Origin: Linum tenue
Taxonomy: Eukaryota > Streptophyta > Magnoliopsida > Malpighiales > Linaceae
Direction: 5' to 3'
NCBI GenBank assembly: GCA_946122785.1
Contig: CAMGYJ010000005.1
Location: forward strand, 77,432,547-77,496,546
DNA: 64,000 nucleotides
The first letter of the stretch is position 1, and each line of letters begins with the position of its first letter. The position numbers and the translations under genes were made by a program. Shown in pieces: positions 12,285-21,696 of this stretch. Under the pieces are notes generated by a model, which was not told the DNA's origin, searched no databases, and was given only the letters and a program-made list of their open reading frames with translations.

Positions 12285-13605
12285 CTATTATCGGTTTTGG
12301 GTTGAACCCCATGTAATTGTGAACCGATGTGAGATTGAGGTTATGTATATGGTTGAATGAGCGTTTGATTATCGGTTTTGGGTTGAACCCCATGTAATTG
12401 TGAACCGATGTGAGATTGAGGTTATGTATATGGTTTAGCGAGCGTGTGATTATCGGTTTTGGGTTGAACCCCATGTAATTGTGAACCGATGTGAGATTGA
12501 GGTTATGTATATGGTTTAGTGAGCGTTTTATTATCGGTTTTGGGTTGAACCCCATGTAATTGTGAACCGATGTGAGATTGAGGTTATGTATATGGTTGAA
12601 TGAGCGTGTGATTATCGGTTTTGGGTTGAACCCCATGTAATTGTGAACCGATGTGAGATTGAGGTTATGTATATGGTTGAATGAGCGTGTGATTATCGGT
12701 TTTGGGTTGAACCCCATGTAATTGTGAACCGATGTGAGATTGAGGTTATGTATATGGTTGAATGAGCGTGTGATTATCGGTTTTGGGTTGAACCCCATGT
12801 AATTGTGAACCGATGTGAGATTGAGGTTATGTATATGGTTTAGTGAGCGTTTTATTATCGGTTTTGGGTTGAACCCCATGTAATTGTGAACCGATGTGAG
12901 ATTGAGGTTATGTATATGGTTGAATGAGCGTTTGATTATCGGTGTTGGGTTGAACCCCATGTAATTGTGAACCGATGTGAGATTGAGGTTATGTATATGG
13001 TTGAATGAGCGTGTGATTATCGGTTTTGGGTTGAACTCCATGTAATTGTGAACCGATGTGAGATTGAGGTTATGTATATGGTTGAGTGAGCGTTTGATTA
13101 TCGGATTTGGGTTGAACCCCATGTAATTGTGAACCGATGTGAGATTGAGGTTAAGTATATGGTTGAGTGAGCGTTTTATTATCGGTTTTGGGTGTAATTG
13201 TGAACCGATGTGAGATTGAGGTTATCTATATGGTTTAGTGAGCGTTTTATTATCGGTTTTGGGTAGAACCCCATGTAATTGTGAACCGATGTGAGATTGA
13301 GGTTATGTATATGGTTGAATGAGCGTGTGATTATCGGTTTTGGGTTGAACCCCATGTAATTGTGAACCGATTTGAGATTGAGGTTATGTATATGGTTGAA
13401 TGAGCGTTTGATTATCGGTTTTGGGTTGAACCCCATGTAATTGTGAACCGATGTGAGATTGAGGTTATGTATATGGTTGAATGAGCGTGTGATTATCGGT
13501 TTTGGGTTGAACCCCATGTAATTGTGAACCGATGTAGATTGAGGTAATTGATATATGGGTTGATTTGCGTTTGATTATGGTTTTGGGTTAACCCATCTAA
13601 TTATA
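12285..13605. repeat. 81-bp tandem repeat array, about 16-17 copies
   Basis: GGTTGAACCCCATGTAATTG recurs at exact 81-bp steps from about 12303 (for example 12303, 12384, 12465) to about 13507. One truncated copy is near 13190 and a degenerate final copy lies at 13550-13605. Each unit also has GTGAACCGATGTGAGATTG and GGTTATGTATATGGTT. Because 81 is divisible by 3, the minus strand stays open for 344 codons, but this is a by-product of the repeat. The array separates the ULP gene from the transposase leader. Confidence 0.96.
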
Positions 13606-13639
13606 ACCGATGATTTTTTTGGGTTGGTCATAATGAAGA

Positions 13640-14013
13640 AATTCCTAGATCCTAAACCCTCACCGTCGTAAGTCGTAACAGTGATGCCGTTTCTTCCTTC
13701 TCGTCCTCCGTCGGCGCCAGAGGACTGATCCTCGGTTCTTCCCTGTCGGCTTCTTCCTTCCAGCTTCCCTCTCTCCCAGCCTCAGTTCTTCCTTCGTCTT
13801 CCCTTCTCTACCCATCCTTCGCGACGAAACCAGATTCTTCCTTCGTCGGTTCCTCCCTGTCGGCTTATTCGCCCATCCTTCGCCACCCATCCTTCGCGAC
13901 GGAAGAGGCTTAATCTAGCAATCTTCCTTCGTCGTTTGTTGCTGACCTTCCACCGCCACCGCCAATCATCTCCGTTCAGCTCCCTGACTCCGCTCCCTGC
14001 CTTATTGTTTCAG
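13640..14013 (+). promoter_or_regulatory. Putative promoter/leader exon of the transposase gene
   Basis: A pyrimidine-rich, moderately GC-rich stretch with many CTTCCTTC and CCATCCTTCG(C/A)G motifs, ending in the strong donor CAG|GTACCC at 14013/14014. The matching acceptor TTGTTTTCAG ends at 14740, ten bases before the transposase ATG. I infer a non-coding first exon. The reverse-strand ORFs here are low complexity. Confidence 0.5.
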
Positions 14014-14740
14014 GTACCCGCCGGCTCCCTCTTGTTTATTCTCGGATGATTAATTCTTCTGTTCTGTTTCGGTTCTGCTCCGTTTGTGATTGTGGCGCTG
14101 TCGTTGTCCAATGGCGATCTGGAGGCCGTGGATCTTGGCGCGCCTCTGTTTGTTTATCACCGTTTCTCGAACTTGCGGATAGCGGTTTCCAGGCTCATTT
14201 AGTTTTTCGTTCATCCGGTTGAGGGAATTAGCTATGGTTTTGTGTTCCTCGTTTGATTTCTGTCGAGTAATCCGTCCGTCTACGATCTTGTTCATTCTGG
14301 GTTTCCAGGTGAAATGAGATTGCCCCAATTACATGGTTATTTCGTTCATTCTGTTTGGGGGGACTTGATATTGTGTTTGTCTATTCGATCATGGTGGCTT
14401 GATTGTTGTCTTGTGAGGGTGATTGGGGGGTTTCAGAGAGAAAACTACTGTTTCCTGTAAGGAATTTGTTCATAGTTTTGTTCTTTCTGGTCGTTTGTCG
14501 CGGAAGTGAAGGGGAAACTATCGAGTTGATATGTGGATTACAGTTACCAGCCAGCTTGTAACTGAGTTACATGACCAGTTGATCAACTATGGAACTGAGT
14601 TAGAAATAGACAAATTCTTGCAAAGTAAGATGAAGTTGTTTGAGTCTCACGGGCCTATGATGATCACGGTCTTTCGGCTGTGGGTGGTGAATATGTCGAT
14701 TTCAATTGTCTCTAAACTTCATTTTGTTGCTTGTTTTCAG
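14014..14740 (+). other. Putative leader intron of the transposase gene
   Basis: Bounded by CAG|GTACCC and TTGTTTTCAG|TTGATC. Most of it is unremarkable T-rich intron-like sequence. Positions 14561-14644 hold rearranged fragments of the downstream transposase coding region (separate entry). Confidence 0.5.
14561..14644 (+). pseudogene. Scrambled transposase coding fragments inside the leader intron
   Basis: Three short tracts copy sequence from the downstream gene but in a different order. ACTGAGTTACATGACCAGTT at 14561-14580 equals a tract near 16404-16423. TTGATCAACTATGGA at about 14579-14593 equals the splice/start region 14741-14755. The 37 bases at 14608-14644 (AGACAAATTCTTGCAAAG...) equal 16325-16361. 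Exact matches in altered order point to filler synthesis or template switching, not old divergence. Confidence 0.85.
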
Positions 14741-14750
14741 TTGATCAACT

Positions 14751-17377
14751 ATGGAAGGGTTGATGGATGATATGAGCACAGGCAAGGACACGGGAAATGA
14801 CTTGAATGTTGGTTTAGATTGGGGAATGAATTATGGAGATGATACCGGTGGTGTTAGAGATAGTGACGATATGAAGGACAATGTCGACACCAGCGATAGT
14901 GATTCTGAGGATGATAATAACACTAACATTGGTGATGATGATAAAGAGAACATCTCAGATGAGCATTTGCACAGCTTCGAAACACAGCCACACAGCTCAG
15001 AGAACATCAAAGATGCTGCAAATCCAGCCATGGTTCCACCGTACTCGAGTATGTATGACTGGACTTTGCTTGATAAAGTCGGGAATGGTAAGCCTTATTC
15101 TAAATGGGAGTCGGATGATGTTGTGGGTTATGAGTTTGAAACCCTTGAGGAGGCTGGCAAGTTCTATTCAACTTATGGTTGTGCCATGGGGTTCAGCGTA
15201 CGAAAGAACACTCACACATATTCAAAATATGGAGTTAAAAATATGCAGCGATGGGTTTGCTCACGCGAGGGGGAGCGTCTTCCAGTCCACAATGACAAGG
15301 AGAACAGAAAGCGTGAACCTAGGCCTGTAACAAGGCTCCATTGTCCGGCTGCTTTCAAAGTCAGTTTTGTTGAGGCAACTAACCGATTCAAGGTGAAGCA
15401 GTTTGTACCAACACATTTTCATCCCTTAGCTGGAGCACATGAAGTGCAGTTTTTGAGTTCTCATCGCAAGGTAGATGACGCAAGTAAGGCTCAGATTCGA
15501 TCACTTAGGGCTGCTGGTATTCGCACCAATCAAATCATGGATTATCTAGTGAATTGTGCAGGAAGCTTTCAGAACTTGGGTTTCACTAAGACCGATGTCT
15601 ACAATTTTGTTAGTGCGGATCGGAGGTCGGAGATCTTGGATAGTGACAGTGAAGCTGCACTTGCCTACTTACAAGCACGGGCAACTACCGATCCTCGTTT
15701 TTATTGTAGATATACAGTAAGTGACGGTGGTGAACTAGGCAATATGTTATGGGCTGACTCTCCTTCACAATTGGATTATAGTCTCTTTGGAGATGTTCTT
15801 GTTTTTGACTCGACGTACAAGACTAATGCATATAATCTTCCATTTCTTCTATTCATTGGTGTGAATAATCACAATGCAAGCACTGTTTTTGCATGTGCTT
15901 TACTTGCGGATGAAACGGCGGAGAACTACGTATGGATTCTAAATGCTTTTTTACATTGCATGGGTGGTAAGAAGCCAACCGCAGTTATAACAGACGGTTG
16001 TTCTTCAATGAGGAAAGCTATCAAGTCGGTTCTCCCTGGATCCCGACATCGGTTATGTTCTTGGCACTTGGGCAATAACGCAGAAGCGCGTGGCCATGCG
16101 GAAGGCTTCCGGGAGGATTTCAAACGATGCATGCTAAACTGCAGTTCTATTCCACAATTTGAAGCTACGTGGAAGGAAATTTTGTCCAAGTATGACCTGG
16201 AGCACAATGCGTGGATGAAGAAGATGTATAGGCGACGAGCTCTATGGGCCACAACTTACTTGAAAGGTATTTTCTTTGCTGGGATGACTACCTCACAACG
16301 TTGTGAAAGCATGAACTCTTATCTAGACAAATTCTTGCAAAGTAAGATGAAGTTGTTTGAGTTTGTCAAGCAGTTTGACATGGCACTTTTGTATAGGAGA
16401 CAAACTGAGTTACATGACCAGTTTAAGACAATACATACTGATGTTGTTTTGATGACACATTTACATGAAATTGAAAGACATGCCTCTATAGTATATACAA
16501 GAAATGTGTTCAGGAGCGTTCGAGCAGAAATAGCGAGAGAAGTTCATTACTATATTACAGACAAGTGTGTGTTGACCAATAAAACAGTTTACACATTGTC
16601 ACGATTCAAATACCCTGACTCAAAGTGCACCGTGGTATTTTACACGAGTGGACATGATGTGCATTGTTCTTGTGGCATCTTTGAGTTCTGCGGAATTCCA
16701 TGTCGGCATATATTCTGTATATTGAAAGCAGAAAATCAAATGCAAATTCCAAAATCACTCATTTTGATGCGTTGGACTAAAGATGCAAAAGAGTTCGATC
16801 CCTCGAGTATGGGAAGCTGTCCTACCCAGCAAAATATTAGCAGGTATTATAAATTTAAGGTGTTCATTTAGTTCTTTGTTTACTTCTATTGTGCTTGGAA
16901 CCAACTACAAAAGTGCTTGTTTATTTGGACAGGTTTGGATTCTTGGTTGGTCAATGTAGTAGAATGTGCCATTATGCTGTGAGTTCGGATGAAGCATTTC
17001 ATACTGCCAAAGGGTTGATTGAAGACTTGACATTGCGAGTGAAGACAATAAGTGAAGAATCAACCAACAAAACAAATAATGCTACTACGGATGTTGGAGT
17101 GAACTCCTCTCAGTTTATTAAGGACCCCCATCCAGTTCGAAGTAAAGGGAATGTGAAGCAACCTCAAGTGAAAACACGGTTGTGCAAGTATTGTAGGCGT
17201 CCTAAACATACAATCAGAAATTGTCCGCTGAAAAGAATGGCTGAAGCAGGTGGAGGTGATAGTCATTTCACGCAACAAGAATACAACTTCGAGTCCATAG
17301 GAGCAGGTGAAAGCAGCTTTCATGTGGAGACTCAAGAATCTGTTCTACTTCCCAAACGATCCAAGCACAACCTGTAA
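14751..17377 (+). CDS. MURA-type (FAR1-related) MULE transposase, 845 aa
   Basis: The transposase of the element, a DDE/RNase H-fold recombinase expected to bind the terminal repeats and cut and join DNA in the nucleus. There are two coding exons, 14751-16843 and 16933-17377; the intron splits an Arg codon and joins in frame. An acidic N-terminus (residues 1-115) precedes a FAR1-type zinc-binding domain (about 126-225: GYEFETLEEAGKFY, WVCSREG, RLHCPAAF, HFHPL). The MULE catalytic core follows: D353 in VFDSTYKTN, D415 in VITDGCSSM, CSWHL, and E519 in SQRCESMN. A SWIM finger is at 639-653 (CSC...CRH), and a CCHC knuckle at 782-795 (CKYCRRPKHTIRNC). All key residues are present with no stop or frameshift. 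Host FAR1/FHY3 regulators share this architecture, but position within terminal repeats and a 9-bp duplication argue for a true transposase. Confidence 0.95.
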
Positions 17378-17465
17378 TGCTGGTGTTCGACTTCAAACTA
17401 CATTATGTTTCATCTTGTAATGTTTGTTTTGTGCAAGTTAGTATCTAGTGACATTGAATGACTCA

Positions 17466-17672
17466 GCTTTTCATAAGCTTGTAGTTTTCAAAAACAGTAT
17501 ATTATGTTACTTACGCCATTATAATAAGTACAAGGGTTAGTCTACAGGTAAATGTCTGTGCAGACTATTTCTGGAAATCTCACGGCCAATTCTGGAAATC
17601 CCACGGCCGTGAAAGAAGGCGTGTTTTTGGATTTGTAATTCTGGAAATATCACGGCCGTGAGATAGGCCGTG
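17466..17672 (+). repeat. Duplicated 3' module, copy 1 (about 207 bp)
   Basis: This stretch starts TTTTCATAAGCTTGTAGTTT, about 90 bases after the transposase stop, and runs into motif cluster 3. It matches 24435-24642 nearly base for base, including TGTCTGTGCAGACTATTTC. It may carry a shared 3'-end or polyadenylation region, but no clear AATAAA is present. Confidence 0.9.
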
Positions 17673-17975
17673 AGAGTGACCGTGGATTTGTAATTCTGGA
17701 CATCTCACGGCCCTCTGTAAATTCTCACGGGGCGTGAGACTAAGGCGTGAGATAATCCCAGCTGAAATCCAAAATCACGCCTCATAAATGAAATCTCACG
17801 GCCGGGAGATGTACCGTGAGATTGTTTTCATAAAAAGGGGGAGTTCCAGAGAGTTTCACGAGTTGGCGTCGTCATTACCACGGCCGTGAGATAAGCCGTG
17901 TTTTGGATATGAATTCTGGACATCTCACGGCCCTCTGTAAATTCTCACGGGGCGTGAGACTAAGACGTGAGATTA
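17578..17975. repeat. CACGGCCGTG motif cluster 3
   Basis: The third cluster follows the transposase gene. It contains palindromes CACGGCCGTG, the linker AAGGGGGAGTTCCA and repeated TCTCACGGCCCTCTGTAAAT blocks (near 17705 and 17927). It overlaps the duplicated 207-bp module and runs into a CCC-rich leader-like stretch. Confidence 0.9.
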
Positions 17976-17984
17976 ACCCTAGAA

Positions 17985-18160
17985 TTGGAAACACCCTATT
18001 TAAAGCTTCCTCTTTTCTACTTGAACCCGACCCCCAACCCTATTTAAAACCCTCGCCGTCGCACTTCGACCCCCAACCCTCTACCCAGTTCGAACAAGCT
18101 CTCTCCCAGTCCCTTGCCCCCAAATCCTCCCTGCTCCGACTCCGTTTCGCCGGCCGCCAT
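17985..18160 (+). promoter_or_regulatory. Promoter/leader-like module before captured fragments
   Basis: It contains two CCCTATTTAAA TATA-like sites (about 17996 and 18039) and ACTTCGACCCCCAACCCTCTAC. A related CTTCGACCCCCAACCCTCTAC run occurs near 20957 before the ATHILA-like gene. Both follow a motif cluster. I infer a duplicated promoter/leader module. Confidence 0.5.
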
Positions 18161-18251
18161 GATCAAACTTTCCAAGTTCGATACAATCCTTGGACAAGGA
18201 ATGCAGCAAAGAGATGGAGATTGCAAAACCCTTGACCAAGGTTGTATCTAG

Positions 18252-18320
18252 CTTGGAAAGTTGGATCTTTCCGGTATCACCCCAGCTCCAAGGGGAGTTA
18301 CAAAAGTGGAGATTGAACAG
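18252..18320 (+). pseudogene. Captured HSP70 fragment 1
   Basis: Twenty-three codons read LGKLDLSGITPAPRGVTKVE and three more. This matches the start of the HSP70 substrate-binding domain, where LLGKF(D/E)LxGIPPAPRG is conserved. The fragment joins directly to carboxypeptidase sequence in another frame. It is far too short to function. Upstream (18163-18250) is an inverted duplicate of the same CTTTCCAAG...CCTTGG sequence. Confidence 0.72.
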
Positions 18321-19009
18321 GGTAGGCTTTATCTTGCTAAGCTTTGCAGTGCTAGTGGCGCACTCTGCTCCTCAAAATGCTCTCGTGAGTCAGCTTCCCG
18401 GCTACTCTGGCTCTTTCCCTTCCAAGCACTACTCCGGGTATGTTCTCCTTCCACAAGTGGTTTTTGCTAGTCTCAGTTGGTTTTATGTTCTCTGTACTGG
18501 GTTTCTTACGCCCTGTTCACTTTCATTTTCGTTTCCTGTTTTCTGTTTTCATGTCATAAATTTGACAACAGAAACGAGAAACTTGTTTACTTTTCATTCG
18601 GTTTTCTATTCGTTTCCAACTATGAAAACAGAAAGTGGCAACTTCCTGCTGTTTTCGGAAACGAAAAAATGTTGTTTTCACCTGTTTTCAACATCTGTTT
18701 TCTCAAAAACAGGAAACAGAAATGAAAGTAAACAGGCCCTTAGGTCCCTGGAATTCTGGAAATGGGGTGCTTAGAAATGGGGTTATGCTGTTTGTGTTCT
18801 TGTTCGATTGGGAGTAATGGGCTTTCTCTGTTTTTGGTCTTTTCTGGGTTTGGCTTTTGAAAGGTATGTGACGATCAATGAAGCGACAGGGAAGAAATTG
18901 TTCTACTATTTGGTCGAATCGGAAGGGAACCCATCAAAGGATCCTCTGGTTCTTTGGCTCAATGGTGGCCCTGGATGCTCCAGCTTCAATGGGTTTGTGT
19001 ATGAACATG
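18321..19009 (+). pseudogene. Captured serine carboxypeptidase-like (SCPL) gene fragment
   Basis: Two exons with an intron survive. Exon 1 (to 18437) encodes a hydrophobic signal-peptide-like stretch, then APQNALVSQLPGYSGSFPSK. Exon 2 (18864-19009) encodes [20 protein letters not shown] and [20 protein letters not shown], the SCPL substrate-binding region. The exons join in phase across GG|G. Everything after this, including the catalytic Ser (GESYAG), Asp and His, is absent, so it cannot be an active peptidase or acyltransferase. An ORF from 18190 runs through HSP70-derived DNA into exon 1 but reads HSP70 out of frame. This is typical MULE gene capture with the intron retained. A MITE sits in the intron. 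Confidence 0.88.
18509..18739. mobile_element. Tourist-like MITE in the captured SCPL intron (231 bp)
   Basis: The ends are inverted repeats: the left begins CGCCCTGTTCACTTTCATTT, and the reverse complement of the right begins GGGCCTGTTTACTTTCATTT, extending about 35 bases. TTA flanks both sides (18506-18508 and 18740-18742), as expected for PIF/Harbinger insertions. It has no coding capacity. It may have entered before or after capture. Confidence 0.82.
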
Positions 19010-19021
19010 GTATGGTTAATC

Positions 19022-19385
19022 CCAATTGGACATGAGTGATTGTTTAAGACATTTAGTGCAGCTTGATTATAGTTGAAACATTGATCTGTCAGAACTCAGA
19101 AGTAATTGTCACAAGACTTTTTGTTTCTGTTCTTTGTTTCTAAAACGAGAATGGGACTGAAGATTGCTTGTTAAATTGACTGTATAATGCAGTGTCTGAT
19201 TTTGGCTCAAAATGAAGAGCTTACTGTAACATCATCAAAAGGGTTCAATTTGTAACCTAAGTGAGCATTGACAGGGTTCTGACTGATCATGATGGTGTAG
19301 ACGTGATTGAAATGCTCCAGGGATCATCTACCTTTACGTCACATTGAGTATTCCACCTCATCGATCTCTAAGGAAGGAAGCAAGG
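19022..19385. other. Unassigned sequence between captured fragments
   Basis: I see no coding similarity, repeat or RNA gene in this stretch. It may be part of the captured carboxypeptidase second intron or filler sequence. Confidence 0.4.
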
Positions 19386-19651
19386 ACAACAAACTTTCCA
19401 AGCTCGATACAATCCTTGGACAAGGAATGCAGCAAAGAGATGGAGATTGAAATATAGAGAGTGATTGAAATACAGAGAGATCGAAATACATAGAGAGAAG
19501 TTTTGAGTGGGAGGGATGCAAAACCCTTGACCAAGGTTGCATCTAGCTTGGAAAGTTTGATCTTTCCGGTATCACCCCAGCTCCAAGGGGAGTTACAAAA
19601 GTGGAGATCGAAGAGGATGGAATACTCAAAGAGACGTCAAGGGAGAAGTCC
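19386..19651 (+). pseudogene. Captured HSP70 fragment 2 with inverted-repeat leader
   Basis: Positions 19547-19651 encode 35 codons starting LGKFDLSGITPAPRGVTKVE and continuing EDGILKETSREKS, an HSP70 substrate-binding-domain fragment. It ends at donor GTAAGT. The preceding 19388-19546 repeats 18163-18251 but carries about 65 extra bases (AGAGAGTGATTGAAATACAG...). Its CTTTCCAAGCTCGATACAAT is inverted relative to CTAGCTTGGAAAG near 19543. Intact TTTGAT and longer coding make this the less degraded HSP70 copy. Confidence 0.75.
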
Positions 19652-20395
19652 GTAAGTCGTTCTTAATTTTTCTACTGGATTATCTTGGTTTGGTGATAGC
19701 CTAGAATTTGACTGATTGTTGCGTTTGTGTGATTTGTTCTTTGAATTTGACAAAAGTTTGTTCTTGTTTTTGTGATGTTGTGGTGTGCTTGTAAGCAAGA
19801 AGGTAGTATGTATTGAAGAAGTAGAGTTTTTGTATATCTAACTATTGTTGTGTTTAAGAAGAGGGAAGTGCAGGGGAGAAGAAGAAAAGGAAGTGGATCC
19901 TCGTGGGTGAGAAGAAGATGATCAATCTGGTTTCCCTCTTGGTGGAGAAGGGAAGGAGAAGAAGAAATGATAGAAGCACGTTTAGAGGAGGGAAGGAAGT
20001 ATCAGGAAGAAGTCTTTGTTTTGAGGGAGCATAGGAATCTGGAAGAGGAAGAAGAAGAATTTCCCCTGTCTCTCCCCATCTCTGTTTTTTTTTGCAGAAA
20101 TTCATCTGTGTAAAGAAGAAGAGAGGAAGAAGGAGCTCTCCTTTCCTCTGCTTTTTTCGTTTGGATGAAGTAGGAGAGGCGATGTTGTGGAAGAACAAGG
20201 GAAATGGATAGGCCTCCTTCCCATGAATTTGTGTTATATATGTATGTTCAATTTCTTTTCTACAAATCAATTGCAATGTACTCCATAACTCTAATGATCA
20301 AATATTGATCTTCTCTTCGATTGTGGGTGGCTAGATGGATATATCTAGTTATTGTTGTTTTTTGTTCTTAGATGGAAACCTCACTGCTTGTAATT
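19652..20395. other. Purine-rich non-coding stretch
   Basis: After the HSP70 donor there is intron-like sequence, then 19858-20210 is rich in GAAGAAG/GAGGAAG runs. The minus-strand ORF here is low complexity. No recognisable gene. Confidence 0.5.
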
Positions 20396-20397
20396 AA

Positions 20398-20870
20398 ATT
20401 GTCACGGGCGAGAGAATAGGCCATGATATGGAAATCACTCCCAATTTCACGGCCGTGCGAGAAACCGTGAGATGGAAATATCACGGCCGGGATAAGGAGA
20501 CGTGAGATGGAAATATCACTCCCAATTTCACGGCCGTGCGAGAGACCGTGAGATGGAAATATCACGGCCGGGATAAGGAGACGTGAGATGGAATATCACT
20601 CCCAATTTCACGGCCGTGCCAGAGACCGTGAGATGGAAATATCACGGCCGGGATAAGGAGACGTGAGATGGAAATATCACTCCCAATTCACGGCCGTGAG
20701 ACTAAGACGTGAGATGTTCACAGCTGAAATCCAAAAACACGCCTCATAACTGGAATCTCACGGCCGGGAGATGTACCGTGAGATTGTTTCCATAAAAAGG
20801 GGGAGTTCCAGAGAGTTTCACGGGTAGGCGTCGATATTATCACGTCCGTGAAATGGGCCGTGAGATTGGA
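20398..20870. repeat. CACGGCCGTG motif cluster 4, with internal 81-bp tandem repeat
   Basis: Its left half consists of about 3.5 tandem copies of an 81-bp unit (starts 20434 and 20515, then about 20595 and 20675) with ATCACTCCCAATTTCACGG and TATCACGGCCGGGATAAGG. The right half is the usual linker (AAGGGGGAGTTCCA, TTTCACGGGTAGGCGTCG). It lies just before the ATHILA-like gene leader. Confidence 0.92.
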
Positions 20871-20899
20871 AGTTTAAAAACTAACCTATGCATATTAGA

Positions 20900-21203
20900 A
20901 TTTGAAACCCCCCCGCCCCCATATTTTGTTCGAACCCTATTTTCCTCTGTTCTACTTCGACCCCCAACCCTCTACTCCCTCTGTTCTACTTCGACCCCCT
21001 CGCCCTCGCCATTGCTCGTTCGCCCTCGCACTTGCTGGCTCGCCCTCGCCCTTGCTCGCTCGCCCTCGCCCTTGCTGCCTCGCCCTCGCCCTCGCCCTCG
21101 CCCTCGCTCGCCCGCGAAGATTCTTCAAGGTTCAGCGGCGACGGCGACCATTTCCGGACGAGTCTCTGCCCTCTGTTCCACTTCGATCCCGACAAGGCCT
21201 CTG
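20900..21203 (+). promoter_or_regulatory. Putative leader exon of the ATHILA-like gene, with CCCTCGCC repeats
   Basis: CTTCGACCCCCAACCC is followed by about 110 bases of CGCCCTCGCC(C/A)TTGCTCG-type repeats (about 18 and 6 bases per unit, 20998-21110). A donor CTCTG|GTGAGT lies at 21203/21204. The acceptor GGTTTTTGTAG ends at 21694. Inferred non-coding exon. Arg/Ala/Pro-rich ORFs here reflect composition only. Confidence 0.5.
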
Positions 21204-21694
21204 GTGAGTTCTTCTTAACCACAGCGGCACTCTTCTCTGGTTTCTTGCATTTTTTAGGGTTTAGTTGCCCAATTGTGGTTGGTTTGAATTAGGGTTTTGA
21301 ATGGTTTCATGTTGTCCATTAAGACAAGAGGGGAAGAATTGAAATCATGTTTTGGTTGTTGTTATTATAATTTGAATGTTGTGATGGAATCCTGGGAGAG
21401 AGCTATGCACTTATGGGTTAGTGCACTTGCTCTTCTTGCCCATCTACTACTTCTGGTGTCTTGCCTCTTTTGAGGTGCTTTGTTAATATGGGGTACTAGA
21501 AGGAAACTATGGCCAGTCCGAGTTGCCCTTCTGCCCCGAGTGTTGTTCCACCTGTGGTTCTTAAAGAAGGTAACCATAGCTGGTTTTATAGTTGCATATC
21601 TTCCCCATCTATCATTTTTTTATGTGCTCTATAAGATGAGGTACATGCCAATGATCCTAGGAAGTTATTAAATGTGCTTAGTTGGTTTTTGTAG
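21204..21694 (+). other. Putative leader intron of the ATHILA-like gene
   Basis: T-rich intron-like sequence between GTGAGT and TTTTTGTAG, with no coding signal that I trust. It ends two bases before the ATG at 21697. Confidence 0.5.
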
Positions 21695-21696
21695 GA

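Noticed and set aside
12088..13122. 344-codon minus-strand ORF with MGFNPKPIITRSFNHIHNLN repeats
   Set aside because: The 81-bp repeat is a multiple of three, which keeps one frame open by chance. The peptide has no family features, and the array contains stops or truncated units elsewhere.
14751..17377. Host FAR1/FHY3-type transcription factor instead of transposase
   Set aside because: Domain order is shared, but the gene sits within terminal inverted repeats with a 9-bp duplication, next to ULP, and keeps the D, D, E positions. A transposase is the simpler reading.
18190..18774. 194-codon ORF as a functional chimeric protein
   Set aside because: It reads HSP70-derived DNA out of frame, runs through the SCPL donor site into intron and MITE sequence, and lacks all catalytic residues of SCPL proteins.
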